A DNA stretch of 64,000 bases, taken from assembly GCF_900112365.1 (NCBI RefSeq), contig NZ_FOLQ01000003.1:186001-250000 (forward strand), written 5' to 3'. This document shows positions 16,663 through 24,355 of the stretch, piece by piece (within the stretch, counting starts at the first letter, position 1; each line of letters begins with the position of its first letter). The position numbers and the translations under genes were made by a program. The stretch comes from Spirosoma endophyticum (GTDB lineage Bacteria > Bacteroidota > Bacteroidia > Cytophagales > Spirosomataceae). Below the pieces are notes generated by a model that saw only the letters and a program-made list of their open reading frames with translations, searched no databases and had not been told where the DNA came from.

Positions 16663-19065
16663 TTAATTCTTGCCGCTTCCCTGAGTAGCAGGTGGTGGCG
16701 TGGTTCGTCGTTGTTGCATAGGGTTTGGCCCTTGACCGCCCCCGCGCTGCTGTTGCTTAAACAACTGGAAACGGGTAGGCTGAGCAACACGGGGGAATGA
16801 GTTATTTTCTGCGTCGATGTCGGCAATCTCCTGATATGGATCGAGTGTCCATTGCGTTACTTTCTTGCTACTGGCGATTACTTTTTTGATCGATACGTCA
16901 TTGAATCGCCAGATTTCGGCCGGGAAACGAGCTACTGAGTCTGTACCGTCTTCAAACTGCATCCGAATGATCACAGGCATAGGAACGCCCCCTTTGTTCT
17001 TTAGCGAAAGCGTGTAGAAGTTTGTGCCGCTGCTCTTCTCAAGAGATTTACGTTCGTCGTCACTTAACGTAGCGAGGTAATCCTGGTACCTTTTTTTGTC
17101 AGTATCCGTGACGGCGTAAGGGTTGTAGCTGTTGTAGAAATCCTTCATTGTTGAATCCTTTGCCACGACCGTCTCCGCTTGCGTAGCTGCGTCACGCTGC
17201 TTGCTGATAGTGCCAGCGCGACGCTTGGCTTCAGCCGCTGCGGCTGCTTTTGTAGCTACAGGATCGCCTGAATCAACCTGGAACCAATCAACCTCAACTA
17301 AATCCTGATCGACGGGTTCAACACCATAAAACCAGCCTTTCCAGAACCAATCCAGATCAACACCCGAGGCATCTTCCAGAGTTCGGAAGAAATCAGCAGG
17401 CTCGGGCGATTTGAAGGCCCATCGGCGGGCGTATTCTTTAAAGGCGTAATCGAACAGGTCGCGACCCATCACTGTTTCGCGCAATATGTTTAGGGCAGTC
17501 GCCGGTTTCGCGTAGGCATTGGGGCCGAGACTAATGACATTATCAGATGAAGTCATAATAGGCGACAGTACCGACTTGTCTGATTTCATATAATCGACAA
17601 TATACTGAGGCTCTCCCCGACGGCTTGGGAAATTGTAATCCCATTCCTTTTCGGCTAGATACTGGCAGAACGTATTAAGCCCCTCATCCATCCAGGTCCA
17701 TTGCCGCTCATCGGAGTTAACAATCATGGGGAAGAAGTTGTGCCCCACTTCGTGGATGATTACCCCAATCATGCCTGCCTTAACTTGCTCTGAATACGTA
17801 CCGTCAGGCTCGGGGCGGCCGCCATTAAACGAAATCATCGGGTATTCCATGCCGCCCCCCGCCGTAGCGTGACAAGAAATAGCGACAGGATAGGGGTATT
17901 TAATCGTACGATTGCCGTACGATTTCAATGTATGCTCCACTACGCGAGTCGAATATTGCCCCCAAAGTGGATTGCCTTCTTTGGCATAATAGGACATTGA
18001 CCAGATTTTATGCCCATCCCCGTAAACATCTGTCTGCATCGCATCCCAGATAAACCGGCGGCTGCTCGCAAAAGCAAAATCGCGCACGTTCGTTGCGGCA
18101 AACACCCACGTTTTCTTACTTACTTTATCAGTTGGCTTGGTTTTCAAAGCGGCTTCGGCTTCGTCTTGTGTCACGATCACAATTGGCTTTTTAGACGTAG
18201 CAGCTTGTGCCATGCGCTTCTGCTGCGTAGCGGTTAGCACTTGCTTGTAGTTCTGACACTCGCCCGTGGCGCCAACGATGTGATCGCCTGGAGCCGTGAT
18301 TGCAACCTTATAATTGCCGAAAATAAGGGTGAACTCGCCCTGGCCCAGAAATTGCTTGTTCTGCCAGCCGTTGACGTCATTGTAGGCGCACAAACGCGGG
18401 AACCAATGCGCAATGAAGTAGTTGTAGTTGCCGTCTTTCGCGAAAAACTCCATACCACTGCGACCGTAATATTCAGTAACGAAGTAATTCCAGTCAACGT
18501 TGAACGAATACGTACCACCCGGCTTTATGGCCGCTGGCAGATCAACACGCATCATGGTTTGGTTGATTGTGTACTTCAACACCGTGCCCGATTTAGCATC
18601 CTTAACCGACGTAATATGATAGCCAAATTTGTCAGAAGCTTGCTGGCTGCTACGTTCCCGAACGGAGGTTAGATTTTGCAGCTGAGCGAAACTCATGCCG
18701 CTTTCGTTGACCCCGCCCGTACGCGTTACGCTGCCAGTAGAACCTTTCGCAAATAGATTCTGATCGAGCTGGAGCCAGATGAATGGTAACTCGTCAGTTG
18801 AATTGTTGTGATACGTTACCGTTTCTGAGCCAATGATTTTCTGATTGGCATCGTCAAGCTCGACTTTGATGTCATAGTCGGCGCGGTTTTGGAAATAATC
18901 CTTTCCAGGTGCTCCCGACGCCGTGCGGAACGTATTGGGCGTGGGTAATGTGGGGCCGAGTTGTTCAAAGCGCGTGTTGGCGCTTTGGGTTTGTGCCGCT
19001 GGTGCCTGCGCTAGCAAAGCTGACGACCAGATGGTCAAACTAGCCAGTAATACTACTTTTTTCAT
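16663..19065 (-). CDS. M1-family metallopeptidase, exported (second tandem copy)
   Basis: An 800-residue zinc aminopeptidase-like protein with a signal peptide (SALLAQAP, about residue 20). The zinc site is HEVGH (438-442) followed after 18 residues by the third ligand in WMDEGLN. The exopeptidase loop reads GGMEYPM, a variant of the usual GxMEN. The C-terminal tail is low complexity, rich in Gln, Gly, Pro and Arg. It lies 25 bases downstream of a close paralogue (19091-21469) on the same strand. Long stretches are nearly identical between the two, so a tandem duplication is clear. M1 enzymes trim N-terminal residues from peptides; the substrate here is unknown and the location is probably periplasmic or surface. 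Confidence 0.9.
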   Translation of the reverse strand: MKKVVLLASLTIWSSALLAQAPAAQTQSANTRFEQLGPTLPTPNTFRTASGAPGKDYFQNRADYDIKVELDDANQKIIGSETVTYHNNSTDELPFIWLQLDQNLFAKGSTGSVTRTGGVNESGMSFAQLQNLTSVRERSSQQASDKFGYHITSVKDAKSGTVLKYTINQTMMRVDLPAAIKPGGTYSFNVDWNYFVTEYYGRSGMEFFAKDGNYNYFIAHWFPRLCAYNDVNGWQNKQFLGQGEFTLIFGNYKVAITAPGDHIVGATGECQNYKQVLTATQQKRMAQAATSKKPIVIVTQDEAEAALKTKPTDKVSKKTWVFAATNVRDFAFASSRRFIWDAMQTDVYGDGHKIWSMSYYAKEGNPLWGQYSTRVVEHTLKSYGNRTIKYPYPVAISCHATAGGGMEYPMISFNGGRPEPDGTYSEQVKAGMIGVIIHEVGHNFFPMIVNSDERQWTWMDEGLNTFCQYLAEKEWDYNFPSRRGEPQYIVDYMKSDKSVLSPIMTSSDNVISLGPNAYAKPATALNILRETVMGRDLFDYAFKEYARRWAFKSPEPADFFRTLEDASGVDLDWFWKGWFYGVEPVDQDLVEVDWFQVDSGDPVATKAAAAAEAKRRAGTISKQRDAATQAETVVAKDSTMKDFYNSYNPYAVTDTDKKRYQDYLATLSDDERKSLEKSSGTNFYTLSLKNKGGVPMPVIIRMQFEDGTDSVARFPAEIWRFNDVSIKKVIASSKKVTQWTLDPYQEIADIDAENNSFPRVAQPTRFQLFKQQQRGGGQGPNPMQQRRTTPPPATQGSGKN

Positions 19066-19090
19066 AGTCTGTTGTAAGTTAAGACGCTAC

Positions 19091-21469
19091 CTAATTTTTG
19101 CCACTGCCTTGCTTGGCGGGTGACTGTTGACGTTGTTGCTGCATTGGGTTAGGACCTGCTGCCGTTCCGCCACGCTGTTGCTTAAATAATTGGAAACGTG
19201 TTGGTTGTGCAACCGGTGGGAACGAATTGTCTGCGGTGTTAATATCGGCTATTTCGTAATAGGGATCGAGCGTCCATTGCTTCACTTTTTTGTTAGTGGC
19301 AATTACTTTCCTGATCGATACGTCATTGAATCGCCAGATTTCGGCGGGGAAACGAGCTACTGAGTCCGTGCCATCTTCGAACTCCATACGAAGGATGACT
19401 GGCATCGGAATTCCGCCTTTGTTTTGCAGCGATATTGTATAAAAATTAGTGCCAGCTTCAGCCAGCAGACGTTCCTCTGCTGATAGGGAGGCTAGATAGT
19501 CCTGATACTTTTTCTTGTCTTCTTCTGTGACTGCATAGGGATCGTAGCGGTTGTAGAAATCCCGCATCGTGCTGTCTTCAGCCACTACGCTCTGGTCTTT
19601 ACTTAGGGCATCGCGTTGTTTGCTGATCGTGTTCAATCGGCGTTGAGCGGCTGTACGGGCTTCGGCTTTGGTGATCTCAGGATTTTGTGAGTTGGCCTGG
19701 AACCAGTCAACTTTTACGAGCGACTGATCAACAGGTTGAACGCCGTAGAACCAGCCCTTCCAGAACCAATCCAGATCAACGCCCGAAGCATCTTCCAGGG
19801 TACGGAAGAAATCAGCCGGTTCAGGACTTTTGAACGCCCACCGACGAGAAAACTCTTTGAAAGCGTAGTCAAACAGGTCACGGCCCATAACCGTTTCACG
19901 CAGAATGTTAAGAGCGGTAGCAGGTTTGGCATAAGCGTTTCCTCCAAACGTACCACGGGGAATGTTATCCGAACTACTCATAATCGGAACCTGCTGGCTT
20001 GAATCGAGCTGCATGTACGGCACAATATATTGAGGATCGATGACATGGGCCGGATAATTAGCATCCCACTCCAGGCAGGCTAATCCTTCAAGAAAGCTAT
20101 TCAACCCTTCGTCCATCCAGGACCATTGTCGTTCATCAGAATTGACGATCATGGGGAAGAAGTTGTGACCAACTTCATGAATAATTACCCCGATAAGTCC
20201 ATTTTTGGTTCCCACCGAGTAGGTACCGTCCGCTTCTGGGCGAGCCCCGTTAAAGCTGATCATTGGGTATTCCATGCCACCAACCGGGCCATGAACAGAA
20301 TAGGCTACTGGATAAGGATAAGCAATTGTCCGGCGCGAGTAGGAGCGAAGCGTGTGGGCTACAAGCCGGGTTGAGTATTGGCCCCAAAGCGGATTGCCTT
20401 CTTTGGGATACAAAGACATAGCCCAGACACGTTTTCCTTCTACATTAGGTTGCAGGGCATCCCAGATGAATTTTCGACTGGTGGCGAAGGAGAAATCACG
20501 AACATTATCGGCTTTATAAATCCATGTTTTTGTGCCGGTCGGTTTTCCTTTTTCAGCGGCTTCGGCTTCGGCCTGCGTGACGATGACAACGGGATTTTCG
20601 CCGGGTTTGTCGCCCTTGCCTTTGGCTTCATTCCAGCGTTTTTGTTGCGTAGCAGTCAAGACCTGAGCTGGATTCTGCAACTCACCTGTTGCGCCAACAA
20701 TGTGATCGTTAGGTACAGTCAGGGCTAGTTTATAGTTGCCAAAGATCAACGTGAACTCGCCCTGCCCTAAAAACTGCTTGTTTTGCCAGCCGGTTACATC
20801 ACTGTACGTACAAAGCCGCGGAAACCATTGGGCTATTTCGTAGATGTAGTTACCGTCTTTTGGGAAATATTCATATCCTCCCCGAGCGCCTACTCCCTTA
20901 ACATCTACGATCTGGAAATTCCAGTCAATTGAAAATGTCACAGTTTTGCCCGGTGCTACAACCTGCGGCAAGTCAAGACGCATCATCGTCTCATTGATGG
21001 TGTACTTCAAAGGTTTGCCTGCCTGATCCTGTACCGAAGTAATTTTATGTCCGTAATCTTTGCCTTTGAGCGATCCGGCCGGGTCAATCTGTTGGAGAGA
21101 AGCACCCCGTTCAGCACTGATGCTGCTAGTGGAAGCAGTTCGGCCAATAACATCGGGCCGGAACAGATTTTGATCCAACTGTAGCCAGAGATAAGGAAGG
21201 GCATCCGTCGAGTTGTTATGATACGTAACGGTTTCAGATGCCGTTATTTTCTGCTTAATATCATCAAGAGAGGCTTTGATGTCATAGTCGGCGCGGTTTT
21301 GGAAGTAATCTTTTCCGGGTGCGCCCGACGCCGTCCGGAACGTATTGGGCGTGGGTAATGTCGGACCAAGCTGCTCAAAACGCGTATTGGCTCGCTGCGT
21401 TGGTGTTTGCGCCTGTGTATAGCCTATTGAAATGGCTAAACTCGTCGCTAGCAAAATTATCTTTTGCAT
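19091..21469 (-). CDS. M1-family metallopeptidase, exported (first tandem copy)
   Basis: A 792-residue M1 peptidase with a signal peptide (MQKIILLATSLAISIGYTQAQ). It has HEVGH (431-435), the downstream Glu in WMDEGLN, and GGMEYPM as substrate loop. The N-terminal block NTRFEQLGPTLPTPNTFRT and the region FDYAFKEFSRRWAFKSPEP are shared almost unchanged with the second copy. Differences concentrate between about residues 95 and 125 and in the helical linker near 610-650. It is probably the first M1 gene of a two-gene unit, about 100 bases downstream of the HupE/UreJ-like gene. The -7-like TAACTTTA near 21499-21506 is only a weak promoter candidate. Confidence 0.9.
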   Translation of the reverse strand: MQKIILLATSLAISIGYTQAQTPTQRANTRFEQLGPTLPTPNTFRTASGAPGKDYFQNRADYDIKASLDDIKQKITASETVTYHNNSTDALPYLWLQLDQNLFRPDVIGRTASTSSISAERGASLQQIDPAGSLKGKDYGHKITSVQDQAGKPLKYTINETMMRLDLPQVVAPGKTVTFSIDWNFQIVDVKGVGARGGYEYFPKDGNYIYEIAQWFPRLCTYSDVTGWQNKQFLGQGEFTLIFGNYKLALTVPNDHIVGATGELQNPAQVLTATQQKRWNEAKGKGDKPGENPVVIVTQAEAEAAEKGKPTGTKTWIYKADNVRDFSFATSRKFIWDALQPNVEGKRVWAMSLYPKEGNPLWGQYSTRLVAHTLRSYSRRTIAYPYPVAYSVHGPVGGMEYPMISFNGARPEADGTYSVGTKNGLIGVIIHEVGHNFFPMIVNSDERQWSWMDEGLNSFLEGLACLEWDANYPAHVIDPQYIVPYMQLDSSQQVPIMSSSDNIPRGTFGGNAYAKPATALNILRETVMGRDLFDYAFKEFSRRWAFKSPEPADFFRTLEDASGVDLDWFWKGWFYGVQPVDQSLVKVDWFQANSQNPEITKAEARTAAQRRLNTISKQRDALSKDQSVVAEDSTMRDFYNRYDPYAVTEEDKKKYQDYLASLSAEERLLAEAGTNFYTISLQNKGGIPMPVILRMEFEDGTDSVARFPAEIWRFNDVSIRKVIATNKKVKQWTLDPYYEIADINTADNSFPPVAQPTRFQLFKQQRGGTAAGPNPMQQQRQQSPAKQGSGKN

Positions 21470-21572
21470 ATTTAACGTATAGTTGTTGATAAAAAGGGTA
21501 AAGTTACGAAAAAGGGTCTTTAAATAATTTTATTATGATGGATGGCAAACAGTTCGTTCATAAATAATTGCT

Positions 21573-22190
21573 TTATTTCAGCAATTCACTCAAATATTCA
21601 TTATTGATAATGAGTGATAACGACATGCCTGCGACGATTCCAGACACGATGAGGGTCCACCGTAATCGACTGCTACGTAGTATATCGAGCAGGACAAAAG
21701 CCAGCGATAGTATCAGGCCTACAATAACCAGCTGACCAATTTCCAGGCCGATGTTAAACGCCAGTAGTGGCTTAACAATAGCGGCTTCACGCCCCAGCAA
21801 ACTTCGTAGGTAGTTGGAAAACCCCATACCGTGAATCAAGCCAAATAGTAAGGCCAGACCGTATCGCCAGGAACGGTTGGACGTCTGCTGCTTTGACGAC
21901 GACCTGCTTTTGGATTCCTGAAAAAAGAAATTGGTGATGGCCGTAATAAGAATAGTAATTGGGATGAGCAATTCTATCAGATCCGTTTTGTAATGGATGA
22001 GATTCAGGGTCGCCAACGCCAATGTAATCGAGTGCCCAATTGTGAAGGCCGTAACCAGAATGAGTACCTGCCGCCATTGTCGGATTGTATATACAGCGCA
22101 AAGGGCAATTACGAACAAAATATGATCGTACCCTCTTGGGTCCGTAATGTGGTCGAAACCTAAGCGGAGGTAAATGAAAAACTCATCCAT
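21573..22190 (-). CDS. HupE/UreJ-like integral membrane protein
   Basis: A 205-residue polytopic membrane protein. It carries the family patterns DPRGYDHILFVIAL near the start, VTAFTIGHSITLALA, LIHGMGFSNYL and FNIGLEIGQL, with His and Asp residues inside helices. HupE/UreJ proteins are linked to nickel or metal movement. Bacteroidota homologues often stand beside M1 peptidases and have no hydrogenase or urease neighbours, as here, so nickel transport is uncertain. It starts 3 bases after the gamma-carbonic anhydrase gene and is surely co-transcribed with it. Confidence 0.85.
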   Translation of the reverse strand: MDEFFIYLRLGFDHITDPRGYDHILFVIALCAVYTIRQWRQVLILVTAFTIGHSITLALATLNLIHYKTDLIELLIPITILITAITNFFFQESKSRSSSKQQTSNRSWRYGLALLFGLIHGMGFSNYLRSLLGREAAIVKPLLAFNIGLEIGQLVIVGLILSLAFVLLDILRSSRLRWTLIVSGIVAGMSLSLIINNEYLSELLK

Positions 22191-22193
22191 AGG

Positions 22194-22706
22194 CTATTCG
22201 TTGAACCAGCTGGCATACATAACGTAGTTGTTGGCAGTACGTTTGAAAATCTCTTCCTGCTCCGGCGAAACGGCTTTCAGGAAGCGGCCAGGATTTCCCG
22301 CGTAAATAGAACCCGGTGGCACAACCGTATGCTGTGTGATGATCGCTCCTGCCGCAATAATACTTCCTTTGCCAATAACTGCTCCGTCCATTACAATGGC
22401 CCCCATCCCAACCAGCACATTGTCTTCAAGGGTACACCCATGAACGATGGCATTGTGGGCAATGGAAACGTAACTACCAATCGTCGTTTTGTATTTCTGG
22501 TAGGTGCAGTGAATAACCGCTCCGTCCTGAATATTGGTGCGGTCCCCAATGGTGATGGAGTTAACGTCGCCCCGAACAACCGCGTTGAACCAGACCGTGC
22601 AATCGCGGCCCATCGTTACGTTGCCAATGATTGTGGCATTTTCGGCGAACCAGCAATTCTCGCCAAATTGAGGATGGATATTATGAACAGATTTAATAAG
22701 TGCCAT
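22194..22706 (-). CDS. Gamma-class carbonic anhydrase family protein (left-handed beta-helix)
   Basis: A 170-residue protein of hexapeptide repeats (IIGNVTMGRDCTVWFNAVVRG and onward) that fold into a left-handed beta-helix trimer. Three candidate zinc ligands are present: His66 (VIHC), His84 (IAHN) and His89 (VHGC). Arg45/Asp47 (VVRGD) match the gamma-carbonic anhydrase/YrdA group. Many members lack measured CO2-hydration activity, so the enzyme role is probable rather than proven. It is the first gene of a pair with the HupE/UreJ-like gene. An exact -7 box sits only 5 bases upstream of the ATG. Confidence 0.9.
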   Translation of the reverse strand: MALIKSVHNIHPQFGENCWFAENATIIGNVTMGRDCTVWFNAVVRGDVNSITIGDRTNIQDGAVIHCTYQKYKTTIGSYVSIAHNAIVHGCTLEDNVLVGMGAIVMDGAVIGKGSIIAAGAIITQHTVVPPGSIYAGNPGRFLKAVSPEQEEIFKRTANNYVMYASWFNE

Positions 22707-22710
22707 AACA

Positions 22711-22718
22711 CAAATATA
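22711..22718 (-). promoter_or_regulatory. Possible -7 box just before the gamma-carbonic anhydrase start
   Basis: The minus strand reads TATATTTG, an exact TAnnTTTG match, ending 5 bases before the ATG. If used, the transcript would begin at or next to the start codon (leaderless). No good -33 TTG is visible, so confidence is low. Confidence 0.3.
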
Positions 22719-22766
22719 GGCCCAGGCAAATAGTTTGTATACTCGGTTCGTATATACATAAAAAAA

Positions 22767-22796
22767 GAAGGGCTGATTCGAGAGAATCAGCCCTTC
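22767..22796 (-). terminator. Terminator behind the Asn/Asp/Arg-rich lipoprotein gene
   Basis: A 13-bp perfect stem (GAAGGGCTGATTC, 22767-22779, with 22784-22796) and a 4-base loop. On the minus strand it is followed by a run of T. It begins about 19 bases past the stop at 22815. Confidence 0.9.
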
Positions 22797-22814
22797 AACG
22801 TAACAATATGCTGG

Positions 22815-24176
22815 TTATTTTTTGTCAATCTTATCGGCAGCCTTCTCAATCGAGTCCGAAATATCATCGACAACTTTATTTGCTTGTTTCTTCACTTTAT
22901 CGAAGTCATCGGCACTTGACCGTTGAACCTTGATATACGAATCCGATAGTTGATTCCGTTTGTCTTCCAGGTCTTTAACCCTATCTTCCCGTTTTCTCCG
23001 ATCTTTCCGGCTTTCGTTCTTCACTTCGGCTTTGGCCTCATCAAGTTGTTTGTCAACTTTATCCATCTGTTCCGAAATGCGGTCGCTTAAATCACGACGA
23101 TCCTTATCTGCTCCGTTATTACTGGATTGATCGTTATTGCGGTTGTTGTCCCGATCATTCCGGTTATTGTCGCGCATGTCGGAGTTATTCCGGTTATCGC
23201 GGCTATCCTGGTTTTGGTCAGATGAATTACGTCGGCTGTCCCGATCATCCATGTTGTTATTCCGACGATCATCCGAGCGATTATTATCCTGACGGTTGTC
23301 AGAATTATTGCGATTGTCCCGATCATCCCGATCGTTCATTTGACGACTGTTGCGATCGTCATTCCGGCTATTGTCGGAATAATTCCGGTTGTTATTCGAT
23401 CGATTATCGTTCCGATCGTTGTTAGAATTCCGGTCGTCATTTTGACGGTCATTATTCCGGTTATCGTAGCGATCATTGGATGAATACCGGTCATTGTTCG
23501 ATCGATTGTCGTTCCGATCGTTGTAGGAATCTCTGTCGTCATTACGTCGGCGGTCATTATCCCGGTCGTTGTAGGAAGAGGATGAATTCCGATCATCGTT
23601 CCGGCGATCACTATTTCGGTTGTTATAACGATCCCTATCGTCATTAGACCGGCCATTATCACGGTCGTTGTGCGAATTGCGGCTGTCAGAATAGCGATCA
23701 TTGTACGAATCGCGGTCGTTATACGTCCGGTCATTGTCAGAATAACGGCTATTGCTTGACCGGCTATCGTACCGATCATTGGAGTCATCGTTGCGATCGT
23801 TGTATGAACTCCGGCTATCATCCGACCGGCTCCTGTAGGGATTGTTGTAAGAACTACCCGACATTTGGCTTGACGAACTATAGCGATCATCATCTGATGA
23901 CCGATATGAATTACTATAAGGATTGCGGTATGAGCTACCACGAGAATCGTTGCGGCTCATCCGCTGATCATCCCGATTCCTACGGCTGGACGAATTGTTA
24001 TCATTCTCATCATCACGATCCCGCGACACGCGTGTATCGCTTGTGCGATCCCGTTGTACAATGTCCTCCTGGCTATTTTTAGAATTTCCGTAGAGCCAGC
24101 GCTCAGTTGATGCGCAGGACGATAAACCAATCGTAGCTGCCAAAAAAGCCCCTACTACCCATATTTTGCGTTTCAT
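22815..24176 (-). CDS. Low-complexity Asn/Asp/Arg/Ser-rich lipoprotein
   Basis: A 453-residue protein with a clear lipoprotein signal (FLAATIGLSSCAS, Cys22). Residues about 40-370 are almost only Asn, Asp, Arg, Ser and Tyr, in loosely repeated units such as NDRDSYNDR and YSDSRN. The last 90 residues change to a Lys/Asp/Glu-rich, helix-prone segment (SDRISEQMDKVDKQLDEAKAE onward) that may form a coiled coil. The codon-level repeats also leave long empty frames on both strands. The real frame is marked by the signal peptide, the terminator and the non-repetitive ends. I know no function. It is probably a disordered, charge-balanced surface or periplasmic protein. Confidence 0.85.
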   Translation of the reverse strand: MKRKIWVVGAFLAATIGLSSCASTERWLYGNSKNSQEDIVQRDRTSDTRVSRDRDDENDNNSSSRRNRDDQRMSRNDSRGSSYRNPYSNSYRSSDDDRYSSSSQMSGSSYNNPYRSRSDDSRSSYNDRNDDSNDRYDSRSSNSRYSDNDRTYNDRDSYNDRYSDSRNSHNDRDNGRSNDDRDRYNNRNSDRRNDDRNSSSSYNDRDNDRRRNDDRDSYNDRNDNRSNNDRYSSNDRYDNRNNDRQNDDRNSNNDRNDNRSNNNRNYSDNSRNDDRNSRQMNDRDDRDNRNNSDNRQDNNRSDDRRNNNMDDRDSRRNSSDQNQDSRDNRNNSDMRDNNRNDRDNNRNNDQSSNNGADKDRRDLSDRISEQMDKVDKQLDEAKAEVKNESRKDRRKREDRVKDLEDKRNQLSDSYIKVQRSSADDFDKVKKQANKVVDDISDSIEKAADKIDKK

Positions 24177-24321
24177 AACGTTGTATCATTTGTGGCAAAT
24201 ACCAATAAATTAGATTAAAAGAGCGGATTCACGCCATTTTGAATGGTATAACCAGTGGAGCAAAACAAATGTTGGGATTTTGTTAGATAATTAAGGGCAA
24301 GTAGTGTATTTCCAACTTCTC

Positions 24322-24346
24322 CAATACATTGGCGGCCAATGTATTG
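24322..24346 (-). terminator. Hairpin behind the alpha-2-macroglobulin gene
   Basis: An 11-bp perfect stem (CAATACATTGG with its complement) and a 3-base loop lie 10 bases past the stop at 24356. The T-run after it is weak, so termination may be partial. Confidence 0.5.
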
Positions 24347-24355
24347 AGGGAAAAT

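Noticed and set aside
16612..16800. 62-codon frame on the plus strand at the end of the M1 peptidase gene
   Set aside because: It runs through the inverted repeat and then antisense to the conserved peptidase tail.
23336..23941. 201-codon open frame on the minus strand inside the Asn/Asp/Arg-rich lipoprotein gene, and similar frames on both strands
   Set aside because: They are out-of-frame readings of the same repeats, rich in Thr, Ile and Met, with no signal peptide, promoter or terminator of their own.
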